A DNA stretch of 64,000 nucleotides from Streptomyces subrutilus (GCF_008704535.1 NZ_CP023701.1:4754001-4818000), one strand, 5' to 3'; positions 8,550 to 15,719 are shown, counted from the first letter of the stretch. Notes: generated by a model not told the origin, from the sequence alone. Made by a program: numbers and translations.

Positions 8550-9398
8550 GTGCCGCCCGTGCGAGATCACATACCGGTGGTGGTCCAGGGGCGCGGGCGG
8601 CGGGCACGGGGTGCGCGCCGGAACGCGTTCGCGCGGGCGCTGTGGGTGGGCGCCGAGGTGATCACCACCCTGGGCGTGGTGGTGGCGTTGCTGGTGGTGC
8701 ACCAGGTGTGGTGGACCAACCGGCAGGCCCTCGTCGGCGCGCACGAGCAGGTGCGTGCGCTGGAGCGGGCCTGGGGCGAGCCGGCGACGGACCCCGGTCC
8801 GGGGTCCGGTCCGGAGCCCGGGGCCGAGGGGGCCGACGGTACCGCGCCGCCGTCCGTCGGGTCCGCCGAGCCCCCTCCGTCCGGTTCGACCGCTTCCTCC
8901 GGTTCCGGTTCCTCCGGGGGTGCCGCCCGGGCCTCCCGGCCGCCGGCCGGGGAGCAGGCGTACGCCGTCCTGCGCATCCCGCGCCTCGGCCTGTCCGTGC
9001 CCGTCGCCCGGGGCGTCGACAAGCGGACCGTGCTCGACAAGGGGTACGCCGGCCAGTACCCGGGGACGGCGCGGCCCGGGGAGCAGGGCAACTTCGCGCT
9101 CGCCGGGCACCGCAACACCCACGGCGAGCCGTTCCGCCACATCAACCGGCTGCGGCCGGGCGACGAGATCCAGGTGGACGTGCGCGGCCGGCGCTCGACC
9201 TATGTCGTCGACCGGACCCTCGCCGAGACCACCGAGCGGGACACCGGCGTGATCGCGCCGGTACCGCGCAGTCTGGTCAAACCGGGCTACGGGTACACCG
9301 CGCCGGGCGCGTACATCACGCTCACCACCTGCACGCCCGAATACACCTCGACCTACCGGCTCGTGGTGTGGGGGACGCTCAAGTCCCCGTCGGCCTAG
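8550..9398 (+). CDS. Class E sortase
   Basis: A membrane transpeptidase that attaches LAxTG proteins to peptidoglycan in actinomycetes. The 282-aa protein has a basic N-terminus, one membrane helix at about residues 31-52 ending in HQVWWTN, a Ser/Gly/Pro-rich linker, and the sortase beta-barrel. Catalytic residues are visible: His in LAGHRNTH, Cys261 in TLTTC, and Arg270 in TYRL. The GTG start follows AGGA by six bases. A likely substrate with an LAHTG signal is encoded about 11 kb downstream (20872-21645). Two small transport-related genes follow on the same strand. Confidence 0.93.
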   Translation: MPPVRDHIPVVVQGRGRRARGARRNAFARALWVGAEVITTLGVVVALLVVHQVWWTNRQALVGAHEQVRALERAWGEPATDPGPGSGPEPGAEGADGTAPPSVGSAEPPPSGSTASSGSGSSGGAARASRPPAGEQAYAVLRIPRLGLSVPVARGVDKRTVLDKGYAGQYPGTARPGEQGNFALAGHRNTHGEPFRHINRLRPGDEIQVDVRGRRSTYVVDRTLAETTERDTGVIAPVPRSLVKPGYGYTAPGAYITLTTCTPEYTSTYRLVVWGTLKSPSA

Positions 9399-9422
9399 GG
9401 TGGAACGGAGAGTCATATCTGG

Positions 9423-9623
9423 ATGAAGCGTCCGAACCTGCTGTGGCTCGGTGTGCTGTTCGTGCCGTTCGTGCCGTTCGTACTGTTCTGCGTGGTTCTG
9501 CCGCTGGTGAACCGGGTGGAGCCGCGCATCGCCGGAGTCCCCTTCCTGCTCGTCTGGTTGGCCGTCGCCACCCTGGTGACCCCGCTCGCCGTGTGGCTGG
9601 CCCGGCGCGGTGACCGGCGGTGA
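9423..9623 (+). CDS. DUF3311 small membrane protein
   Basis: A 66-aa protein with two membrane helices (WLGVLFVPFVPFVLFCVVL and FLLVWLAVATLVTPLAVWLA) joined by NRVEPRIAGVPF, the DUF3311 pattern. These small proteins are normally encoded immediately before a sodium:solute symporter of the MctP type and are thought to be its accessory subunit. Here the stop codon overlaps the original symporter start in a GTGA arrangement. The symporter is broken, so this gene may have lost its partner. Confidence 0.88.
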   Translation: MKRPNLLWLGVLFVPFVPFVLFCVVLPLVNRVEPRIAGVPFLLVWLAVATLVTPLAVWLARRGDRR

Positions 9624-10098
9624 GCGCGGCGGCCGTGGCGACCACCGCTTCGCCGCGTTCATGGCGGCGACCGTCGCCCTCGGCCTGCTCGCGGTGCGCG
9701 GGCGCGGCGGGGGCGGCGGCGGGCTCGCCGAGTGGTCGGTGGGCGGGCGTTCGCTGGGCCCGGTGTTCATCTGGGTCCTGATGGCGGGCGAGGGCTACAC
9801 CAGCTTCAGCTACCTGGGGGCGGCGGGCTGGAGCTACGACTACGGCGCACCCGTCCTGTACGTGGTCGCGTACATGTCCTGCGGTTACGCGGTCGGCTAC
9901 GTCGTCGGGCCCCTGCTGTGGGACTACGCCCGCCGGCACGGCCTCGTCGGCATCACCGACATGGTGGCCCACCGCTACGGCCGGCCCTGGCTCGGCGCCG
10001 CGGTCGCGGTGCTGGCCACGGTGTTCCTGCTGCCCTACATCCAGCTCCAGATCACCGGGATGGGCGTGGACGATAGACCCTGGGTAATCGGCGAGTAG
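9610..10098 (+). pseudogene. Sodium:solute symporter, N-terminal fragment
   Basis: Codes for the first ~155 residues of a sodium:solute symporter (SSF/MctP type): EWSVGGRSLGPVFIWVLMAG, GEGYTSFSYLGAAGW and the helix that ends LLPYIQLQITGMG. Homology stops there at about 10072, and a short foreign tail runs to a TAG at 10098. The natural start is probably the GTG at 9620, overlapping the DUF3311 stop. In that frame the N-terminus reads VSAAAVATTA and then shifts, consistent with a lost base near 9649 that separates it from FAAFMAATVAL. The remaining C-terminal third lies about 4.9 kb away at 15010-15622. Confidence 0.85.
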
Positions 10099-10114
10099 CC
10101 AGTCAGGGCAAGGG

Positions 10115-10149
10115 AAAGCCCCGCTCGGCATGTGACCGAACGGGGCTTT
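10115..10149. terminator. Terminator at left edge of acquired block
   Basis: Perfect 9-bp stem AAAGCCCCG/CGGGGCTTT, extended inside by TCGG/CCGA around a short loop, with flanking T residues on each strand. It lies just inside the left boundary of the block and would stop transcription from either side. Confidence 0.8.
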
Positions 10150-10169
10150 CTGATGCCTGTACCGGACCC

Positions 10170-10370
10170 CTACGGCCAGACCGGCTCACCCGGCATCGGA
10201 CCGTGCGGGACGGTCGCAGCGTGGTCGGGGCAGGCCCGCAGAGTCGTTCCGGGGCCGCTCGTGCTCTCGATACAGCGGACCGGTACGGGGGCCGTGGTGC
10301 GGCGGTGGCATTTCACACAGACCGCTACGTTGCCGAGTGGGGGCGGGGTCGTCAGTCCGTCGACAGTCAC
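10170..10370 (-). CDS. Small CxxC protein, unknown function
   Basis: A 66-aa reading frame from a GTG start, with CVKC near residues 18-21 and ACPDHA near 47-52. This pairing of CxxC with a later Cys/His resembles a small zinc-ribbon or knuckle. Comparable short cysteine proteins are common next to regulatory genes on actinomycete integrative elements. It lies at the left end of the acquired block, divergent from the truncated GntR gene. Function unknown. The Cys pattern and ordinary codon use support coding. Confidence 0.5.
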   Translation of the reverse strand: MTVDGLTTPPPLGNVAVCVKCHRRTTAPVPVRCIESTSGPGTTLRACPDHAATVPHGPMPGEPVWP

Positions 10371-10417
10371 GCTGCCACCCCTGCCGTGCGTCGCGAGAAG
10401 TCGGGTCCCGCAGCGCT

Positions 10418-10591
10418 GTGCCAGTAGTCGACTCCGATAGCGGCGAAGCCTGCCGCGTAGCGCCGTTCCGGCAGATTGCTGCCGACCTGGCCGCGGAGAT
10501 CGAGCGGGGCGAGCTGGCCCCTGGTCGTCCGCTCCCGTCCGAGAGAGAGCTGACGGAGCGGTACGGGGTCGCGCGCAATACGGCGCGTTAG
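10418..10591 (+). pseudogene. Truncated GntR-family regulator
   Basis: A 57-aa frame from GTG contains a canonical GntR winged-helix half: FRQIAADLAAEIERGELAPG, PLPSERELTERYGVARNTAR. It then stops at TAG exactly where the recognition helix normally continues (NTARQA...). The wing and any effector domain are missing. The following sequence does not restore the frame and runs into a terminator. It is therefore probably a remnant left by the rearrangement that built the block, although a DNA-binding peptide cannot be excluded. Confidence 0.65.
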
Positions 10592-10604
10592 GCAGCAGAG
10601 CCCG

Positions 10605-10630
10605 CCCGCTCCGGACTCGGAACGAGCGGG
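10605..10630. terminator. Hairpin between GntR remnant and methyltransferase
   Basis: Inverted repeat CCCGCTC/GAGCGGG with a 12-nt loop lies between the convergent GntR fragment and the methyltransferase gene stop. It is placed to terminate the minus-strand operon. Confidence 0.55.
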
Positions 10631-10645
10631 GCCCGCGAGGCTTGC

Positions 10646-11794
10646 CTATTCCTCGCCCAGTGAACCGCTCCACTGTCCGCGTGACAGGTGGACTACGCCG
10701 TCTGGGGTTACGCGCGCGTGCGCTCCGTACAGGGGCAGCGCGCCTTCCATGTTGAGCCTTCCCCGGATGCGTTCGAGCGCATCCCACAGTCGGCGAGGAC
10801 CACCCTGGTGGACGGTCGGGGGATCGGTCCATTCCCCGATTGCGCGTGCCCATGACCCATCAGCATGGATCAGCAGGAGCGTTCTTCGCCTGTCGTGAGT
10901 GGAGTACCGGGATTGCACGCCCGGGGTCGTGATCTCCAACATGGATCGCACTTCCCATGCGTTGGCCACGTCCATCACGGGATAGCGGCCCGTGCCGGTC
11001 TCGTCCCCCGCCTGGTCGCTCGCCACTGCGAACAACTCCGACAGCGCTGGTGGGTAGTCGTGGCCGCTCCGGGTGAGCATGAATTCGGCCCCACCCCGTT
11101 CGATGCACCCGACCAGTTCCCCGGTCTTGTGCTTCCAGCCGGTGAGGATGAGAGACGTACCGGCGAGGGTGGTCACCAGTCGTCCGCCCTCATGGAGTGC
11201 GCCGAGAACCGTACGCAGTCCCGTTCCCGGCCGTATGGCCACAGTGCAGACGATCCGGTCGTAGTGGCCCGGAATCTCTGCCGTGGCGTCCACAGCGTGG
11301 AACGTCGGGCGGAGCCCCATCCGTGCGAGCCGTTCGGATGCTGCTTCGGTGAGGTACGGGTCCACGTCGATGCTCGTCACGTGCTGGTCGCCGAGCCGGC
11401 GGGCGGCGTATGCGGCCAACCCTCCCGCACCTGTGCCTAGGTCGAGCGTGGCGAGTCCCGGCCCGAGTCGCCCGTGACGCAGCATCCGAACGACCAGGCT
11501 GGGCAGTGTGGAAGACGATGTGGCCATGCCGTCCGCGTACTCCCCGGGTGTGCCGTGGTCGGCGTGCCGGGCCCCAACCCGGGTGACCACAGACGTATCC
11601 GAGTAGGCCACCCGCGCCCATGCTTCCGGGTCACTGGCACCGTCCCGCAGAACCCACAGTTCTGCCCGATCGTCATACTCCCACCATCGGGGGACCAGTT
11701 CGTGCCGGGGAGTGTGCGCCACGGGGGCGAGCCATCGCGAATCGGGATCGGTTACCGAGTCGGCCAACTGCGCCGCGCGTCTTGTCCAGTCCAT
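10646..11794 (-). CDS. PCMT-like SAM-dependent methyltransferase
   Basis: The 382-aa protein has a class I methyltransferase core with the SAM-binding motif TLDLGTGAGGLAAY, an acidic strand end (SIDVDPYLTEAA) and ATAEIPGHYDRIVCTVAI. The N-terminus (WLAPVAHTPRHELVPRWW) resembles protein-L-isoaspartate O-methyltransferases, including the variants linked to peptide natural products. A C-terminal region of about 130 residues is family-specific. The ATG follows AAAGG by five bases and sits 10 bases after the radical SAM gene stop, so the two are co-translated. A likely role is methylation of an aspartate or other carboxylate on a substrate also modified by the radical SAM enzyme. No precursor peptide was identified. 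Confidence 0.8.
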   Translation of the reverse strand: MDWTRRAAQLADSVTDPDSRWLAPVAHTPRHELVPRWWEYDDRAELWVLRDGASDPEAWARVAYSDTSVVTRVGARHADHGTPGEYADGMATSSSTLPSLVVRMLRHGRLGPGLATLDLGTGAGGLAAYAARRLGDQHVTSIDVDPYLTEAASERLARMGLRPTFHAVDATAEIPGHYDRIVCTVAIRPGTGLRTVLGALHEGGRLVTTLAGTSLILTGWKHKTGELVGCIERGGAEFMLTRSGHDYPPALSELFAVASDQAGDETGTGRYPVMDVANAWEVRSMLEITTPGVQSRYSTHDRRRTLLLIHADGSWARAIGEWTDPPTVHQGGPRRLWDALERIRGRLNMEGALPLYGAHARVTPDGVVHLSRGQWSGSLGEE

Positions 11795-11804
11795 GGCGAC
11801 CTTT

Positions 11805-12674
11805 CTAGTACGCCGGGTCACACGCGGTGGTGTTCGCGGGGTCACAGTCGCTCGAATCCTGCGACGCGCACGACGTAGGCCGGACGGAACGGAAGTGACT
11901 GGAGAGCGCGGCCCACCTGGGCCCGTCAAGGAGCTTGAACAACCGGTCCTCGCGCACGTTGCCCGCCGGGAAATCACGCGACAGTACGCAGCCGGCGAGG
12001 TCACCGTTCGGAAGAACTGCCGCTCGGCCCTGCGTGCACCGTCCGCACATTTCGTCCAGCGTCGGCACGCACCCACTCTTTTCCGCGGCCCGTCCCACGG
12101 CACGCACCCGGTCGGTGTTGATTCGGGTCACGCCCATGGACAGCAGCTCTGCGCGCGCCTGGGCGACGCGCTGCCCCGGGAGAACGTCCACGATGCCCGC
12201 GCGCACGGCCACCCCGCGGCGGACAGCTTCCCGGATGTTGGTCCGGGTGGCGACGTAGCTTCCGGGGCGCGTGGTGATCGTGTCGTGCTCGGTGGGGTCG
12301 TCGCTGTAGTAGCTGGTCCCGATGGTCACCCCGTCCCGTAGGAACACGTCCCAGTAGTGGGGCAACACCTTGAACATGTTGCTGTAGACCTCCACGCGGA
12401 GATTCAGCGAGAGAGCGAGTTCCGCGAGGGCGATCCACTGCGGGTGTGTCGTCGGCTCTCCGCCGATCAGTTGCACCTGCGGGATGCCGAGCCGGGCCGC
12501 GTCAATGATGACTTCGCGCCAGTCCGCGTACGTCATGTCACCTTGCTTGGCATGCGGGCTGGACTCCGTCAGACAGTGCTCACAAGCAAGCTGACACGTG
12601 CCAGTGATTTCCAGTTCGAGCGAGTCGAGACCCCCGGTGGGCCGGGGGAGCGGAGGTACGAACAACGTAGTCAT
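11805..12674 (-). CDS. Radical SAM enzyme with Cys/Asp-rich tail
   Basis: The 289-aa protein carries the radical SAM cluster motif CQLACEHC, with cysteines at residues 27, 31 and 34, preceded by SLELEITG. A glycine-rich SAM-binding strand follows in VQLIGGEPTTHP. The C-terminal half has CGRC...NGDLAGCVLSRDFPAGN, a SPASM-like spacing that may bind an auxiliary Fe-S cluster. The last 25 residues are rich in Cys and Asp (SDCDPANTTACDPAY). The ATG follows GAGGG by five bases. It is paired with the PCMT-like methyltransferase downstream. The substrate is unknown. The pairing suggests peptide or protein modification, but the window contains no obvious precursor. Confidence 0.87.
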   Translation of the reverse strand: MTTLFVPPLPRPTGGLDSLELEITGTCQLACEHCLTESSPHAKQGDMTYADWREVIIDAARLGIPQVQLIGGEPTTHPQWIALAELALSLNLRVEVYSNMFKVLPHYWDVFLRDGVTIGTSYYSDDPTEHDTITTRPGSYVATRTNIREAVRRGVAVRAGIVDVLPGQRVAQARAELLSMGVTRINTDRVRAVGRAAEKSGCVPTLDEMCGRCTQGRAAVLPNGDLAGCVLSRDFPAGNVREDRLFKLLDGPRWAALSSHFRSVRPTSCASQDSSDCDPANTTACDPAY

Positions 12675-12773
12675 GGTTCCCTCTCTGACGTGTCGTGGCG
12701 GGTCGGGTGGTGCCCCGCCCCCGCCGAGGGCTGCCGCAGGGGCCAACGGCTCCGGCTCGACAGGGGCGGGAGT

Positions 12774-13199
12774 TCAGAAGAACGGCCACTCGGCGCCGTG
12801 CTCTTCCTCGTAGAGCACGGGGGCGATGGCCGCGAGCATGTCCCGGTCGGGGTCGGAGAGTTCCCATGTGTGTCCGCCCTTGTGGCCAAGGTGATGACAA
12901 CAGGCGTCGCCACCAGGGCCGGGGTCGTTCACGGGGCAGTCAGGCACCCACCGCATTCCGGCGGGCTCGGCGCCGTCTGCCCACCACACCCATAGGCACA
13001 GTCCGCGTGCGTTGTCGTGCACCATCTCTGCGTGTAACCCCGCGTGGGTTTCCAGGGTGCACCGCAGGGTGATGCTGGGTGACGCGCCTACCTGGTAGGT
13101 GTCGTCCTGCGCCGCGAGCGCATTCAAGAGCGCTACCAGCTCCGATGACCGCGCCTCGCACTGCGCGCCGCACACGTACCGCCCGAGCGTCACACCCAC
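12774..13199 (-). CDS. Hypothetical protein with Cys/His pattern
   Basis: A 141-aa protein without a recognised family. It contains CGAQC near residues 10-14, CLWVWW, CPVNDPGPGGDACCHHLGHK and a C-terminal ELSDPDRDMLAAIAPVLYEE. The spaced Cys and His residues suggest a metal-binding site. The GTG start overlaps the previous small gene by 10 bases, making it the fourth member of a chain of overlapping genes. A gap of about 100 bases separates it from the radical SAM gene. Function unknown. Confidence 0.65.
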   Translation of the reverse strand: MGVTLGRYVCGAQCEARSSELVALLNALAAQDDTYQVGASPSITLRCTLETHAGLHAEMVHDNARGLCLWVWWADGAEPAGMRWVPDCPVNDPGPGGDACCHHLGHKGGHTWELSDPDRDMLAAIAPVLYEEEHGAEWPFF

Positions 13200-13318
13200 C
13201 CCCGAGCGACGATGACCGCCACGGTGGCGATCCAGATCACCGCGCCGAGGGTGACCGCCACAGTGCCTCGCCGGCTGGTGCGGGTGTGCACCTGGTCGCG
13301 CTGCTCGTCGGCGCTCAC
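13190..13318 (-). CDS. Single-helix small membrane protein
   Basis: A 42-aa protein: a charged N-terminus (SADEQRDQVHTRTSRRG) followed by one membrane helix, AVTLGAVIWIATVAVIVA, ending in RGWV. The GTG start overlaps the stop of the upstream gene as GTGA, and its own 3-prime end overlaps the next gene. These overlaps support coding despite the small size. Function unknown. Confidence 0.6.
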   Translation of the reverse strand: MSADEQRDQVHTRTSRRGTVAVTLGAVIWIATVAVIVARGWV

Positions 13319-13542
13319 TGGACGCACTCCACGATCGCGGTGTCGGTGAACGTCCGCTCGAACACGTCGTGCCGAGTGCTTCCGCAGTGCCCCAGACACG
13401 CTAGGTCGCACTCCTCCAGCGTCAGCCCCGAACGCGCTTCCCACTCGCAGCCCACCTTGAGACAGCGGGCGCCTACGGTCGGATCGGTACCGGGATGGCG
13501 CCGGATGCGGTGGTCCACGAACCGCCAGATTCGCCGTTTCAC
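13315..13542 (-). CDS. DUF7848-like small protein
   Basis: A 75-aa protein with RIWRFVDHRIRRHP at the N-terminus, a CLKVGCEWEA segment, ECDLACLGHCGSTRHDVFER, and a C-terminal FTDTAIVECV. This layout matches the small DUF7848-type proteins that are abundant in Streptomyces accessory regions beside XRE/DUF397 genes. Cysteine spacing suggests a small zinc-binding fold. The GTG start overlaps the upstream stop as GTGA. Function unknown. Confidence 0.65.
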   Translation of the reverse strand: MKRRIWRFVDHRIRRHPGTDPTVGARCLKVGCEWEARSGLTLEECDLACLGHCGSTRHDVFERTFTDTAIVECVQ

Positions 13543-13760
13543 GTCACCCGCTCTTCGTTCTCGCACAGCAGGATCCGCAGCGCTCCAGCAACCGTTACCG
13601 CGCGTGCCGCGAACGCGTCCTCATCGGCTCGCCGCTGCACGATCGCTGAGTCAAGGGCCGTACGGAACTGAACTCGGGCCGCGGGGCCGGACGCGATGCT
13701 GTGCAGCTCGGCGAGGGCTAGGCATATCGGGACGGACGGGGAGACTCTGAGCGCACGCAC
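13539..13760 (-). CDS. Hypothetical 73-aa protein, first gene of the operon
   Basis: Starts at a GTG seven bases after a strong AGAGGAG ribosome-binding sequence and reads 73 residues, largely helical (ICLALAELHSIA, RRADEDAFAARAVTVAGALR). No family is recognised. It is the promoter-proximal gene of a run of six minus-strand genes leading to the radical SAM enzyme and methyltransferase. It ends with a GTGA overlap into the DUF7848-like gene. The promoter must lie in the 106-bp divergent spacer to the XRE regulator. Confidence 0.6.
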   Translation of the reverse strand: MRALRVSPSVPICLALAELHSIASGPAARVQFRTALDSAIVQRRADEDAFAARAVTVAGALRILLCENEERVT

Positions 13761-13866
13761 CGCCGCTCCTCTCTGTAGCAAGACCACTACCGGGGGGTTT
13801 CAGGTTGGCCTAGGGTCTGTCATCTATCAACTGTCCGAACCCTGACTGAAAGTTGGCGGGGCGCAC

Positions 13867-14703
13867 ATGAACCGGAACGAGTTATCTCCCGACGCGAGCC
13901 CCCGGGCAGCGTTCGGCGCGCGTCTACGCAGCTTGCGGGACGCGCACTCCTGGACTCTCGATGACCTGAGCGCACGGATCGAATATTCGGCCTCGCATAT
14001 TTCGGGGGTTGAAAATGCCAAGCGTGAACCAACTATCAAATTTGCGGAACGCGCTGATCGGGCCTTCGGCCTGACCGGGACCCGCGAGACCCTGGCGAGC
14101 GACGTGTTCCGGATCAGGGGCGGATCACTACTTGAGGGCTTCTCCGAGTACGTCACTTGCGAGGCCCGGGCGGCAGAGGTCCGTCTTTTTGAGACGGGCG
14201 TCATCCCGGGCTTGCTCCAGACTGAGGAGTACGCGAACGCTCTGGCACAGAGTGCGGTGCAGCGGGGCATCATCACTCCTGAGCAGGCACGCGAGCGCGT
14301 CGCCGTGGTAGCGGATCGGCAAAATGTCCTCCGCAGAACGCCGCCCCCACTTGTGATGGCAGTGCTTGATGAGAGCTGCGTTCGCCGTCCGATCGGCACT
14401 GATGCGCAGTGGGATGCCCAGCTAGCCCGACTGCTGGAGTTCGCTGAGCAACCGGGGACCGTGCTGCAGCTTGCGCCGTTCACGATGGGAGTGCGCCGAA
14501 CCTTTGACCTGCCCCTCTACGTGCTGACGATGCCCGATCGGTCGATCGTGGCCTACGCCGAGTCCGCCACCCGCGGACATCTCCAGCGCGACGGCAGGGT
14601 CGTTGCGGCCATACTGGGGACCTACTATCAGTTGCAGGCCGAAGCGCTACCCCAAGCAGCGTCCGCGGCCACGATCAACGCGTTGCGAAAGGGCACACCG
14701 TGA
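13867..14703 (+). CDS. XRE-family regulator with DUF5753 domain (WhiJ-type)
   Basis: The 278-aa protein has an N-terminal helix-turn-helix at about residues 16-72 (FGARLRSLRDAHSWTLDDL, YSASHISGVENAKREPT). A DUF5753 sensor-like domain follows, recognised by LFETGVIPGLLQTEEYANAL and VMAVLDESCVRRP. Such proteins act with a DUF397 partner, here encoded immediately downstream with a GTGA overlap. Related WhiJ-family pairs control development and antibiotic genes in Streptomyces. It is divergent from the six-gene operon and is the obvious candidate regulator. The A/T content of this gene is visibly higher than that of its chromosomal neighbours. Confidence 0.9.
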   Translation: MNRNELSPDASPRAAFGARLRSLRDAHSWTLDDLSARIEYSASHISGVENAKREPTIKFAERADRAFGLTGTRETLASDVFRIRGGSLLEGFSEYVTCEARAAEVRLFETGVIPGLLQTEEYANALAQSAVQRGIITPEQARERVAVVADRQNVLRRTPPPLVMAVLDESCVRRPIGTDAQWDAQLARLLEFAEQPGTVLQLAPFTMGVRRTFDLPLYVLTMPDRSIVAYAESATRGHLQRDGRVVAAILGTYYQLQAEALPQAASAATINALRKGTP

Positions 14704-14909
14704 CGAGCACGACCGAATCCCCCCGCTGGTTCACGTCCTCTTACAGCAACAACGGCGGCGCGTGCGTCCAGGTCGCCACTAACCTCGTTTCCGCGCGCGG
14801 CGTGGTCCCTGTCCGGGACTCTAAGGCGCCCGAGGGCCCGGTACTGGAGTTCACGGCAGGGGCGTTCGCAGCGTTCGTGTCCGGGGTCCGGTCCGACACG
14901 GCCGTTTGA
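14700..14909 (+). CDS. DUF397 domain protein
   Basis: A 69-aa protein with the family pattern WFTSSYSNNGGACVQVA, VPVRDSKAPEGPVLEFT and AFAAFVSGVRSD. DUF397 proteins bind and antagonise or modulate the XRE/DUF5753 protein encoded next door (BldB/WhiJ-associated family). The GTG overlaps the regulator stop as GTGA, so both are made together. A strong terminator follows. Confidence 0.93.
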   Translation: MTSTTESPRWFTSSYSNNGGACVQVATNLVSARGVVPVRDSKAPEGPVLEFTAGAFAAFVSGVRSDTAV

Positions 14910-14931
14910 CGTCACCGCGCACGGCACGACC

Positions 14932-14970
14932 AGGCCCCGCCACGCACGTTCACTCGGAGCGGCGGGGCCT
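14932..14970 (+). terminator. Terminator at right edge of acquired block
   Basis: Perfect 10-bp stem AGGCCCCGCC/GGCGGGGCCT around a 19-nt loop, 22 bases after the DUF397 stop. It lies about 40 bases before the resumed symporter sequence. Confidence 0.8.
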
Positions 14971-15009
14971 CGCTGTATCACGCGGCCAGAGACCTGATCG
15001 TCAGGTGCG

Positions 15010-15622
15010 CCGCCGCCCGGTCGGGGCGGACTCCAACCTGGCGCTGTTCAAGCTGGTCGTGGACTCGCTGCCGGCCTGGGCGGTGGGGGTGGTCGGCGTG
15101 GCCGCCGCGTTGTCGTCGATCGTGCCGATGGCGGTGTTCATGCTGGTCATCGGGACGATGTGGGGGCGCAGCGTGTTCCCGCTCGCGCCGCGCTGGAGCT
15201 CGGGCGAGCGGCAGAAACGCGCCTCGCAGGCCGTGGTGGTGATCAGCGGCTCGGTGGCGCTGGTGATGACGTACGTCGCCCCGAACACGCTGGTCCGGCT
15301 GTCGCTCGTGTCGTACGAGGGGATGGCGCAACTGCTGCTGCTGCTGCTGGGGCTGGTGTGGCGGCGACTGACCATGGTCGGCGCGCTCTGCGGGCTGGTG
15401 GCGGGGGTCGGGCTGGTCTGCGCCCTCGCCTTCACCGGGAACGATCCGGTGTGGGGGGTGAACGCGGGGATGGTCGCCCTCGTGGTGAACCTCGCCGTCG
15501 CGCTGGCGGTGAGCCTGGCCGGGCCCCGGGAGGCGCCGGACGGGCGGCCGGACGAGGAGGTCCTGGCGCGCGATCCGCTGCCGGGGGAGGGCTCCGTACC
15601 CGTTGTCGGCGCGTCCGGTTAG
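15010..15622 (+). pseudogene. Sodium:solute symporter, C-terminal fragment
   Basis: About 200 residues matching the last third of the same symporter whose start lies at 9.6 kb. Recognisable stretches are ADSNLALFKLVVDSLPAWAV, the helix around SIVPMAVFMLVIGTMWGRSV, and GNDPVWGVNAGMVALVVNLA. The cytoplasmic tail is Asp/Glu-rich. There is no start codon with a ribosome-binding site. The open frame upstream is unrelated sequence from the acquired block. With the middle third absent, this cannot make a transporter. Confidence 0.87.
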
Positions 15623-15719
15623 GATCGGTCGCAGTCCCGCCGGCCGACTGTCCGGCGGACGACGGATCGGCGGACCCCTTACGGGGGTTCGCGCGGGAGC
15701 GGACGGAAGGGGGGCTCAC

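Larger units (their letters stand above)
10078..15009. other. Acquired ~4.9-kb block replacing the middle of the symporter gene
   Basis: The N- and C-terminal parts of one symporter flank this block, and about 170-180 codons of the gene are missing. It is therefore a replacement, not a clean insertion. Base composition is visibly lower in G+C than the surroundings, especially at 13900-14400. Contents are a small CxxC protein, a truncated GntR gene, a six-gene minus-strand unit ending in a radical SAM enzyme and a methyltransferase, and a divergent XRE/DUF397 pair. Strong terminators lie at both ends. No integrase, transposase, relaxase or att-like direct repeat was found. Confidence 0.8.

Noticed and set aside
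10132..10440. A 102-residue plus-strand gene at the left of the acquired block
   Set aside because: It starts within the terminator hairpin and lies antisense to a better-supported CxxC gene.
10078..15009. Block as a phage, AICE or transposon
   Set aside because: No integrase, transposase, replication or transfer gene was found and no flanking direct repeats could be matched, so only acquired DNA can be claimed.
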